Made by a program: the position numbers and the translations under genes. A stretch of 13,169 nt of DNA, from positions 1 to 13,169 of the forward strand of contig JARLGP010000289.1 in assembly GCA_031292735.1 (NCBI GenBank), written 5' to 3'. Positions 7,261-13,169 of the stretch are shown here, in pieces (positions within the stretch are counted from its first letter, which is position 1; every line of letters begins with the position of its first letter). The stretch is from Holophaga sp. Its GTDB lineage: Bacteria; Acidobacteriota; Holophagae; Holophagales; Holophagaceae. The notes under the pieces are model-generated. The model made no database searches, was not told the origin of the DNA, and saw nothing but the letters and a program-made list of their open reading frames with translations.

Positions 7261-8024
7261 CACCAGGCCTCCTCGTTCCGCACCAGCCGACCCGCCACGG
7301 CGCTCTCCACGCAGGCCGAAAGGCTGCCGAACCGCACGGCGTAGCCGGTGTTCCCGGGGGCATAGCAGGAGAACTTCCCGGAGTTGGTGAGCAGCACGCC
7401 GGCCGGTTCGGGCAGGATGGGCGTCACCACGATGCAGGTGTCCACCACGGGGATCAGCCCGGCCTCCAGCAGCGGTTGCCACCGGCCCTCCTGCTCCAGC
7501 CGGCTGACCACGAGCCGGTTGGTGTTGGCGTAGAACGGCAGCCGCAGGCGGCGCCCCGCGATGAGCCGCTCCAGTTCTCCGAATTCCTCGTAGGACAGAT
7601 GGGGACTGCCCACAGCCACCACATCCACGTGCTCGTCGGCGGTGGTGGAAAGCAGCTCGCGGGCCTCCCGGATCAGCGCGGGGGTGAGCGCGATGCGTTC
7701 GACGTGCGGCGTCGGGGCCAGGATCGCGGCCGTGGTGGGCGCTTCGGGCGTCACCCCCGCCATGTGGAAGAGGGACACGCTGCCGAAGGACGCCGATGCG
7801 GCCCCCAGCGCCTTCAGGCGGTCCTCCGTGGCGAAGCCGGCCAGCCCTTCGAGGACCCCGATGCGCTCGCCGAGGGTGCGGCCGTACCAGGCGCCCAGCA
7901 CCGGCCAGAATTCGTCGAGCGCCTTGAGCCCGGCGGGCAGGGCCGAGCTGTCCACCACCACCGTCGCCCGCCGGTGCTCGGGCCGGTGCAGCCCGTAGCG
8001 CGGGGCGCGGCCCGCCTTCGTCGG
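7257..8024 (-). pseudogene. Aconitase X large subunit, N-terminally truncated
   Basis: AcnX enzymes are Fe-S (de)hydratases; characterised members dehydrate cis-3-hydroxy-L-proline to delta1-pyrroline-2-carboxylate or act in the mevalonate route. This 255-codon frame carries an uninterrupted C-terminal part of the family: GRAPRYGLHRPEHRRA, then FHMAGVTPEAPT, VGSPHLSYEEF, PVVDTCIVV, TNSGKFSCYAPGN and FGSLSACVESAVAGR. The DTC and ACV cysteines, which the family tends to conserve, are kept. The family normally starts ~180 residues earlier. Here the frame meets TGA 8025-8027 at once, inside the end of the neighbouring dehydrogenase gene, and there is no ATG in frame before the conserved region; the first GTG (7961) has no ribosome site. 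This points to a deletion joining the dehydrogenase 3' end to the middle of AcnX. A shortened expressed protein cannot be excluded. Confidence 0.75.
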
Positions 8025-8030
8025 TCAGGA

Positions 8031-9167
8031 TCATGGCCGGACCTCGGGGCGGTAGGCCGTGAACTCGCGCCCGGTGTCCGCCGCCAGGCCCGGGTGCACC
8101 ACCCGCCCGTCATGGACGAGCAGACCGTCGCGCAGGCCCGGCATGGCCTCCAGCGCGCCATCCAGACCGCGTTCGGCCAGGAGGCCGAGGCAGGGCAGCG
8201 TGGCGCTGGCCAGAGCCTGGGTGGCGGCCCGGGGCACCAGGGCCGGGATGTTGGGCACGCAGTAGTGGAGCACGCCCTCTTCCACGAACATCGGATCGGA
8301 GAGCTTGGTGTGCCGCGAGGTTTCGGCGATGCCCCCCATGTCGATCCCGATGTCGATGAAAACCGAGCCAGGCCGCATGGCGCGCAGCATGGCCCGGGTG
8401 ATGAGCCTGGGCGCGAGCCGTCCAGGCACCGAGACGGCGCCCACCACGACGTCCGCCTCGGCGGTGCCGACAGCCAGTTCGGCGGGGGTGGACAGCGCCG
8501 TACGCAGGGTGCCCCGTCCACACCCGGCCAGGCGCTGTTCCAGGCGCTTCGCCGGCGCGGGGGAGCGGCCCAGCACCGTCACCTGGCATCCGAGGGCGAG
8601 GAAGGCCTCCGCGGCCGCGCCACCGACGCTGCCGTCGCCCACGATCAGCACGCGGGCCTGGGGAATGCCCTCCATCCAGGGCAGCAGCACCCCGCTGCCG
8701 CATAAGGGCCCTTCCCGGTGCTGCAGGGCCCAGGCCGCGATCTGGGCCGACAGCAGTCCGGCCATGGTGCTCATGGGAGCGAGCAACGGCCGTCCGCCAC
8801 CCGGCCCCGTCACCCCTTCGTAGGCCACGCAGGTCGCCCGGGCCGCCAGCACCGCCTCCAGCAGCGCGGCGTCCCCGGCCAGCTGCTGGTAGCAGGCCAG
8901 CAGGGTTCCCGGACGGAGCCTGCGGTATTCCGGGGGCTGAAGCTCCTTCACTTTCACCACCATGGCACACGCGTAGACCTCGCTGGCATCGGGCACGACG
9001 CGGGCCCCGGCGGCGGCGTACTCCCCGTCGCTGAAACCGCTGCCCAGCCCCGCTCCTGTTTCCACCACCAACGTGTGGCCGGCTTCCGTCAGGACCCGGG
9101 TCGTCCGGGGCGTGGCGCCCACCCGGGTTTCGCCGTTCTTGATCTCGCGGGGAACGCCGATGTCCAT
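8031..9167 (-). CDS. Alanine dehydrogenase-family oxidoreductase with altered active site and cofactor site
   Basis: 378 residues, the length of alanine dehydrogenases, which interconvert alanine and pyruvate with NAD(H). Family marks: IGVPREIKNGETRVG with R15, VKVKE with K74, the dinucleotide loop GDGSVG (177-182), FIDIGIDMGG (~270-279) and HYCVPNIPALVPR. Two departures stand out. The position of the catalytic His (YLHLA in the family; H95 in the Phormidium enzyme) reads YQQLA, so it is Gln95. The acidic residue that ends the second Rossmann strand (VTVLD in NAD enzymes) is VTVLGRS, a change that usually favours NADPH. Classic alanine dehydrogenase activity is therefore doubtful; a reductase acting on another keto or imino acid is possible. 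ATG 9167 was chosen for the GGGAG 8 bases upstream (9176-9180); the frame to 9206 adds nothing conserved. It lies immediately before the AcnX remnant. Confidence 0.85.
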   Translation of the reverse strand: MDIGVPREIKNGETRVGATPRTTRVLTEAGHTLVVETGAGLGSGFSDGEYAAAGARVVPDASEVYACAMVVKVKELQPPEYRRLRPGTLLACYQQLAGDAALLEAVLAARATCVAYEGVTGPGGGRPLLAPMSTMAGLLSAQIAAWALQHREGPLCGSGVLLPWMEGIPQARVLIVGDGSVGGAAAEAFLALGCQVTVLGRSPAPAKRLEQRLAGCGRGTLRTALSTPAELAVGTAEADVVVGAVSVPGRLAPRLITRAMLRAMRPGSVFIDIGIDMGGIAETSRHTKLSDPMFVEEGVLHYCVPNIPALVPRAATQALASATLPCLGLLAERGLDGALEAMPGLRDGLLVHDGRVVHPGLAADTGREFTAYRPEVRP

Positions 9168-9527
9168 GGTCCATTCTCCCTGTTGCGCTTCGGCCGTGCC
9201 GCCCAAAGAAGCATCCTGCAGATGGCTCCATTCTGCCGGATCTGCGGGACGAGCGCGATTTCACCGCCCGGTTGCGCCATGGACTCAGTCCCATGATTTT
9301 CAAGTTGCAGTTATGGGATTGACAATGGCCGGTTTCCTATGAAACTTCCTAAATACCGACCGTTCGTTTTGTTATTTTAAAAAAAGGCCCCTGCCGTCCC
9401 GGAGGGTGCGCGAAGCATGGCACGTGCTCTTGGCTTTCATGCAATCACTGCCCTTGTGGCAGAGCTGAAGGTTCTTCCCCATGGAAGCTCCGGCTTCCAA
9501 CCCCACCCCTCATCCTGGAGGTCAACC
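9168..9527. other. Divergent intergenic region between the dehydrogenase and lipase genes
   Basis: 360 bases with no gene I can support. The part around 9300-9390 is AT-rich, with an A/T tract at 9366-9385, and should hold promoters for both flanking genes. It also contains an imperfect palindrome centred near 9361 (ACCGACC/GTTCGTT, 5 of 7 pairs) that recalls TetR-family operators. The frame opening at ATG 9417 continues into the lipase but lacks signal-peptide character before the TTG start and is treated as leader. Confidence 0.5.
9296..9325 (-). promoter_or_regulatory. Weak candidate promoter of the dehydrogenase gene
   Basis: On the minus strand TTGTCA (9320-9325, five of six matches to the sigma-70 -35 box) is followed after 18 bases by GAAAAT (9296-9301, four of six). 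This would give a leader of about 120 bases. Spacing and matches are acceptable, but such pairs arise by chance in AT-rich DNA. Confidence 0.25.
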
Positions 9528-10484
9528 TTGAAAACAATCCGCACCATCTTCTTCGTCATCCTCGGCCTGCTCCTGCTCGGTTCGGGGCGGCTTTCGGCCC
9601 AGACCGTCACGCCCGTGGCGGGAGGCCTCACCTCCGATTTCATCACGTGGCTCAATGCAAACGGCTACAGCAGCTATGGCTTCCAGCGGGCCGACCTGGT
9701 CGGCGGAAGCTATGGCGGCAAGCAGTCCGCCACGGACACGGTAGTGAACGAGCCCATCATCTTCATCCACGGCAACTCCGACAAGGCGCTCGGGACCGGC
9801 GTGCTGTACCAGTCGGGCTGGACCGCTTCGATCGAGTACTTCCTTTCCAAGGGCTACAAGAGTTCCGAGTTGTACGCCACCACCTGGGGCCCGGCGGACT
9901 CGCTGCTCGCCTCCCAGCAGTACCACTCCAAGGCCTACCTGACCCAGACCCGGGCCTTCATCCAGGCGGTGCTGGCCTACACCGGCGCGGCCAAGGTGAA
10001 CATCATCTCCCACTCCATGGGCGTGACCCTCGCGCGCAAGGCCATCCTGGGCGGGACGGCCTCGGACGCCCTGGCCGGCGGCAGCTACAATCTGGGAACG
10101 CCGCTCACCTCGTTCATCGACACCTTCGTGGGCATCGCCGGCGCCAACTGGGGCCTCACTTCCTGCTACACCACCGCCGGTTCCACCCCCACCTGCGCAA
10201 CCACCAACGGCTTCTATCCGGGCTACGCGTTCGGTCCCATGGGGCTGTCCTCGATCCTTACCAACATCAACAGCACGTCCCACTATGAGGGTTCCCACGT
10301 GTATACCCTCTGGTCCCACGTGGACGAGATCATCATGTACGGCGACGTGGTCTGGGGGCGGTACACCTCCGAGATCCCCGGCCAGAACGGCGAAGTCACT
10401 TCGACGGTCTATGGCCACGACCAGTGCAAGGATCTCACCGGCTACAACCAGTGGCGGATGGTGACGGCCCACGCCACGAACTGA
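9528..10484 (+). CDS. Secreted class 2-type lipase / alpha-beta hydrolase (Lipase_2-like)
   Basis: Exported esterase or lipase of 318 residues. The start is TTG 9528, chosen because GGAGG (9517-9521) stands 6 bases before it and it opens a clean signal peptide MKTIRTIFFVILGLLLL...LSA, cleaved near A24. The mature protein shows IIFIHGNSD (H81, oxyanion-hole region), YATTWGP, the nucleophile S163 in IISHSMGV (Ser in place of the usual first Gly of GxSxG), D266 in SHVDEI and H297 in GHDQCKDLT as the likely triad. C213 and C223 could form a disulfide. These motifs match the PF01674 lipase family, which is found in nematodes and bacteria. It is the only plus-strand gene here, with its own upstream region and a strong terminator behind it, so it is probably transcribed alone. 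Substrate is not readable from sequence. Confidence 0.87.
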   Translation: MKTIRTIFFVILGLLLLGSGRLSAQTVTPVAGGLTSDFITWLNANGYSSYGFQRADLVGGSYGGKQSATDTVVNEPIIFIHGNSDKALGTGVLYQSGWTASIEYFLSKGYKSSELYATTWGPADSLLASQQYHSKAYLTQTRAFIQAVLAYTGAAKVNIISHSMGVTLARKAILGGTASDALAGGSYNLGTPLTSFIDTFVGIAGANWGLTSCYTTAGSTPTCATTNGFYPGYAFGPMGLSSILTNINSTSHYEGSHVYTLWSHVDEIIMYGDVVWGRYTSEIPGQNGEVTSTVYGHDQCKDLTGYNQWRMVTAHATN

Positions 10485-10506
10485 TCGCCAGCACTCCGGG
10501 ACACGG

Positions 10507-10533
10507 ATGCCCTCCCTGATCCAGGGAGGGCAT
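10507..10533 (+). terminator. Hairpin terminator after the lipase gene
   Basis: ATGCCCTCCCTG, a 3-base ATC loop and CAGGGAGGGCAT form a perfect 12-bp stem starting 22 bases after the lipase stop. The tail TTGTCGTT is only moderately T-rich. It lies between convergent genes and may act in both directions. Confidence 0.8.
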
Positions 10534-10603
10534 TGTCGTTCCGGCCGGCGCCCGGACGGGTTCCCACCGCCCGGCCACGCAGGTCTTGAACCTCTCCAGG
10601 GGG

Positions 10604-11215
10604 CTACATGATCACGCAGCCGGGTTTGCTCGCCGGCTGGCACAACCGGAACCCGGGTTTGGCGGCCGTGGGGGCTTCCAGCCGGAACCGGGGGGTGGCG
10701 GGGGCAGCGCCGGGGACGCCTTCCTGGAAGCGGGCGCCATAGAAGAAGCTTTCCGCAGGTTGGCCGTCCGCGGGTTTGCTGGTACCCGAGTAGATCAACA
10801 CCTCGCGGCCGCCGGCGGATGCTTCCACCGGGAGCTGCATGCGCAGCGAGAAGTAGTAGGCGCTGCCCTCCAGGCGTTCGGTGCCGACGCTGATGGATCC
10901 GCCCGGCGCCAGCATGAAGGCGAAATGCTTGAATTCCCGCCCCTGGTCATAACTTCCCATGGGGGTGGCGCGGGGGTCGGGGCCGTTTTCCTTGCCTTCG
11001 GCCGCCGGCGGACCCCAGGCCACGGGCGCCTGCGCGGCCTGGCCGGGGGGCGCATGGACCGCGAAGGAAAGGGTGCCGCCCAGCACCATGACCGAACGGA
11101 CCTGAACCTGGATGGGGGTGCAGGTGCAGTTGGTGATGGTTTCATCGGCCACCCCGGGGAGGCAGCCGACCAGCGACGCGGCCAGAACGGCCATGTGGAA
11201 GCGGGTTAGCAGCAT
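10604..11215 (-). CDS. Hypothetical lipoprotein, 203 residues
   Basis: I do not recognise a family. ATG 11215 has AGGAG (11225-11229) 9 bases upstream and opens a short lipoprotein signal ending in the canonical lipobox LVGC, making C18 the lipid-attachment site. A Cys pair (NCTCTP) follows soon after. The middle contains beta-rich segments (VRSVMVLGGTLSFAV, SISVGTERLEGSAYYFSL, REVLIYSG) separated by Pro/Ala/Gly loops, and the end is rich in Pro and Lys with two more cysteines (FRLCQP, KPGCVIM). It is probably a periplasmic or outer-membrane-anchored protein of one beta domain. The frame extends upstream to 11371 but only over the AT-rich 11260-11285 promoter-like stretch. It converges on the lipase across the shared hairpin. 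Confidence 0.7.
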   Translation of the reverse strand: MLLTRFHMAVLAASLVGCLPGVADETITNCTCTPIQVQVRSVMVLGGTLSFAVHAPPGQAAQAPVAWGPPAAEGKENGPDPRATPMGSYDQGREFKHFAFMLAPGGSISVGTERLEGSAYYFSLRMQLPVEASAGGREVLIYSGTSKPADGQPAESFFYGARFQEGVPGAAPATPRFRLEAPTAAKPGFRLCQPASKPGCVIM

Positions 11216-11304
11216 GGGATGGGACTCCTGAACGGGGACTGCCTGGCTGAAGGCAAGCACATTAATAATGCATATCTTCAGGTAAAGGTTCCCCGGGATC
11301 CGGG

Positions 11305-12942
11305 CTAGCCGTCCTGGCCTGGCAGGGTGAAGAAGAACGCCGCGCCCCGCCCCGGTTCCGCTTCCGCCCACACCCGCCCCCCGTGGCGGTGGACGATGCG
11401 CTGGACGATGGCCAGGCCGATCCCGGTGCCCTGGTACTCGGCCTCCGAGTGCAGCCGGTGGAACGGGTGGAACAGCTGGCCCACCTGGGCCATGTCGAAG
11501 CCCGCTCCGTTGTCCCGGATGAAGAAGGCCCGGGCGCCCCCGGGCAGGCTGGTCTCACCGGCCTCGATCCTGGGCCTGGGGCATCTGGAGGTGAACTTCC
11601 AGGCATTGCCCATGAGGTTCTCCAGCATCGCCTGCAGCAGGCGGCTGTCGGCCAGCACCAGCATTCCCGGCTGGACGGCCACCTCCACCTGCCGCTCTCC
11701 GGCGCAAGCCAGGTCCGCGGCGATCCGCTCCCAGAGCGCGGAAAGGTCGGTCACCATCCGGTTCAGCTCCGTGCGATTGATGTGCGACAGCTTGAGCAGG
11801 TCGTCGATGAGCTGCCCCATGCGCTGGGCGCTGAGGTGGATGTGCTCCAGGTAGCTCCGCCCGGTTTCGTCCAGCCGATCCTGGTAGTCCTCCTTCAGGG
11901 CCAGGCTGAACCCGTCGAGGTTGCGCAGGGGCGCCCGCAGGTCGTGGGACACGGAGTAGCTGAAGGCCTCGAGCTCCACGTTGGCGGATTCCAGCTGGGC
12001 GGTGCGCTCCTGCACCCGCTGTTCCAGCTCCTCGGCCATGCGCCGCACCAGGTTCTCGGAGGCCTTGCGCTGGGTGATGTCCCACATCACCCCATGCACC
12101 TTGAGCGGCCGGCCCGCGGCGTCCCGCAGCACCCGCCCCCGAGACTGGAGGGTGTGCTCGCTGCCGTCCGGCCAGCGCACCGTGAACTCCCCTTCGTAGG
12201 GGAGATCATCCTGGAGCATCCGGTTCCAGGCCGAGTCCACGGCGTCCCGGTCCTCGGGGCCCAGCAGGCGCAGGAACGTTTCGTGGCTGGCGCCCAGGAC
12301 GCCCGGCTCGACTCCGAGCAGCTGCGGCACGCGCGGGTCGAAGGCCCGGGTGCCGGCCTGCAGGTCCCAGGACCATACCCCCATCCCGGCGGAGGAAAGT
12401 GCCAGTTCCAGCATGGCCTCGTTGCTGCGCAGCTCCTGTTCGGCCCGGGCCCGTTCGGCGGCTTCCCGATGCAGCGTCGCCAGGCTGGCTTCCAGCTCCC
12501 GGGTGCGCAGCCGCACCCGGTCCTCCAGTTCGCCGTTCAGCCGGGACAGCGACCGGCCCAGCTCGTACAGGGTGAGGTGGGTCCGCACCCGGGCCAGCAC
12601 TTCGCCCCCCTGGAACGGCTTGGTGATGTAGTCCACCCCGCCCGCCTCGAAGGCGCGCACCTTGTCCTTGGTTTCGCCCAGGGCGCTGATGAAGATGACC
12701 GGGATGTCCCGGGTGGCGGGCTCCGCCTTGAGCCGGCGGCAGAACTCGTAGCCGTCCATGCCGGGCATCTTGATGTCGGCCAGGATCAGCTGGGGCAGCG
12801 CCGCTTCCAGGGTCCGGAAGGCCATGGCGGCGCTGGTCACCGGACGCACCTGGAACCCTTCCCGGATCAGGATGTCCGACAGCACCTGGAGGTTGTCGGG
12901 CACGTCGTCAAGCACCAGGATGCTGGCTGCGGGGTTATCCAT
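11305..12942 (-). CDS. Response regulator-PAS-histidine kinase hybrid (soluble)
   Basis: 545-residue cytoplasmic signalling protein that could receive a phosphate at its receiver domain and in turn control its own kinase. The receiver (~5-125) has D12/D13, phospho-acceptor D56 in ADIKMPGMDG, S86 and K108. A charged coiled coil spans ~130-175. The PAS domain (~175-290) contains VWSWDL, FTVRWPDGSEHTLQSRGR and VMWDITQRK. HisKA has H333 in YSVSHDLRAPLRNLDGF, typical of phytochrome-like kinases, and the ATPase has NLMGNAWKFT (N-box), DNGAGFD and GTGIGLAIVQRIV. No transmembrane segment is seen. ATG 12942 is supported by AGGAGG 5 bases upstream and overlaps the preceding gene by 8 bases, so the two are co-translated and probably form one phosphorelay. 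The output partner is not in the window. Confidence 0.92.
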   Translation of the reverse strand: MDNPAASILVLDDVPDNLQVLSDILIREGFQVRPVTSAAMAFRTLEAALPQLILADIKMPGMDGYEFCRRLKAEPATRDIPVIFISALGETKDKVRAFEAGGVDYITKPFQGGEVLARVRTHLTLYELGRSLSRLNGELEDRVRLRTRELEASLATLHREAAERARAEQELRSNEAMLELALSSAGMGVWSWDLQAGTRAFDPRVPQLLGVEPGVLGASHETFLRLLGPEDRDAVDSAWNRMLQDDLPYEGEFTVRWPDGSEHTLQSRGRVLRDAAGRPLKVHGVMWDITQRKASENLVRRMAEELEQRVQERTAQLESANVELEAFSYSVSHDLRAPLRNLDGFSLALKEDYQDRLDETGRSYLEHIHLSAQRMGQLIDDLLKLSHINRTELNRMVTDLSALWERIAADLACAGERQVEVAVQPGMLVLADSRLLQAMLENLMGNAWKFTSRCPRPRIEAGETSLPGGARAFFIRDNGAGFDMAQVGQLFHPFHRLHSEAEYQGTGIGLAIVQRIVHRHGGRVWAEAEPGRGAAFFFTLPGQDG

Positions 12943-13169
12943 CCTGACCTCCTCCGGCGCCCAGGGTGCTGCGGATGGCGTCGTAGTCGAAGCGATCGAG
13001 CTGGTGCGCCAGCCGGCTGGCCAGCTCCGGATCGGCCGGTTCCACCTCCCGCAGGAGCCGGTGCAGCTCGGCCAGGTCGGCCAGCTCAGTCGCCTGGAGC
13101 AGGGCGCGCACCAGGGCCGGAGCCAGGGTGGCGGCGCCGCCGCCCGGCTCGGCGCCGCGCGCGGGCGGC
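12935..13169 (-). CDS. C-terminal tail of an overlapping signalling gene, probably a hybrid kinase (5' part outside window)
   Basis: About 77 codons up to TAA 12935-12937. The visible part is a Pro/Ala/Gly linker (PPARGAEPGGGAAT) followed by a helical segment, LVRALLQATELADLAEL...HRLL...LASRLAHQLDRFDYDAI. Hybrid histidine kinases often end after their last receiver in such a linker plus a leucine-rich helix with an FDYDAA-type motif. Together with the 8-base overlap onto a receiver-kinase gene, this makes a hybrid sensor kinase the best guess. No catalytic motif is inside the window, so the assignment is by context. Confidence 0.5.
   Translation of the reverse strand, partial: PPARGAEPGGGAATLAPALVRALLQATELADLAELHRLLREVEPADPELASRLAHQLDRFDYDAIRSTLGAGGGQDG

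Noticed and set aside
7138..8034. 298-codon minus-strand frame starting MILTDEGG
   Set aside because: Although the start looks like an AcnX N-terminus by chance, the frame then runs out of phase with the AcnX motifs and turns into low-complexity text.
9319..9347. Plus-strand TTGACA as a lipase promoter -35 box
   Set aside because: At 17 bases the -10 position reads AAACTT, only two matches; no better hexamer at 16-18 spacing.
1..13169. tRNA, rRNA, CRISPR, insertion sequence or phage attachment site
   Set aside because: No cloverleaf-like segments, regularly spaced short repeats, transposase motifs or terminal inverted repeats were seen by eye on either strand.

Overview
The window is GC-rich DNA from a Gram-negative-type bacterium. 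The evidence for that is an HlyD-type periplasmic adaptor, two candidate lipoproteins and a Sec-exported lipase. Codon use is strongly biased to G or C in third positions. An Acidobacteriota (Holophagae-like) host would fit, but this is a guess from style and not shown by a marker gene. No rRNA, tRNA, CRISPR array, transposase or integrase is visible.

Left part (1-5340, minus strand): a tightly overlapping export operon reading leftward. It encodes an HlyD-type adaptor (4002-5213), a C39-peptidase/ABC exporter (1849-4014) and a second ABC exporter whose N-terminal domain lacks the peptidase residues (1-1856, running off the left edge). This trio matches the NHLM/NHLP (nitrile hydratase leader peptide) RiPP export system, in which one transporter removes the leader peptide and the adaptor links it to the envelope. 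No precursor peptide or modification enzyme lies inside the window. If present, they should lie to the left. The operon is preceded by an AT-rich stretch and a GC hairpin next to the adaptor ribosome binding site.

Middle (5341-9167, minus strand): gene debris and small genes. There is a remnant of an atypical SDR/NAD-epimerase (5368-5580), a lipoprotein with one Big_2-like domain and two 104-residue repeats (5690-6667), and an unknown 96-residue protein (6845-7135). Next come two aconitase X (AcnX) remnants: a small swivelling subunit collapsed to 40 codons, and a large subunit lacking its first ~180 residues. The large-subunit remnant lies directly behind an alanine dehydrogenase-family gene (8031-9167). 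That enzyme has Gln where the family has its catalytic His, and Gly-Arg-Ser where NAD-dependent members have Asp. AcnX enzymes can make delta1-pyrroline-2-carboxylate from hydroxyproline, so this may be the decayed remains of an imino-acid pathway with a re-purposed NADPH reductase. The pathway idea is inference.

Right part (9168-13169): a divergent intergenic region, then the only plus-strand gene, a secreted class 2-type lipase (9528-10484) with a TTG start and a 12-bp terminator hairpin. On the minus strand follow a small unknown lipoprotein (10604-11215), a soluble receiver-PAS-histidine kinase (11305-12942), and the C-terminal tail of an overlapping upstream gene, probably another hybrid kinase, cut by the right edge.
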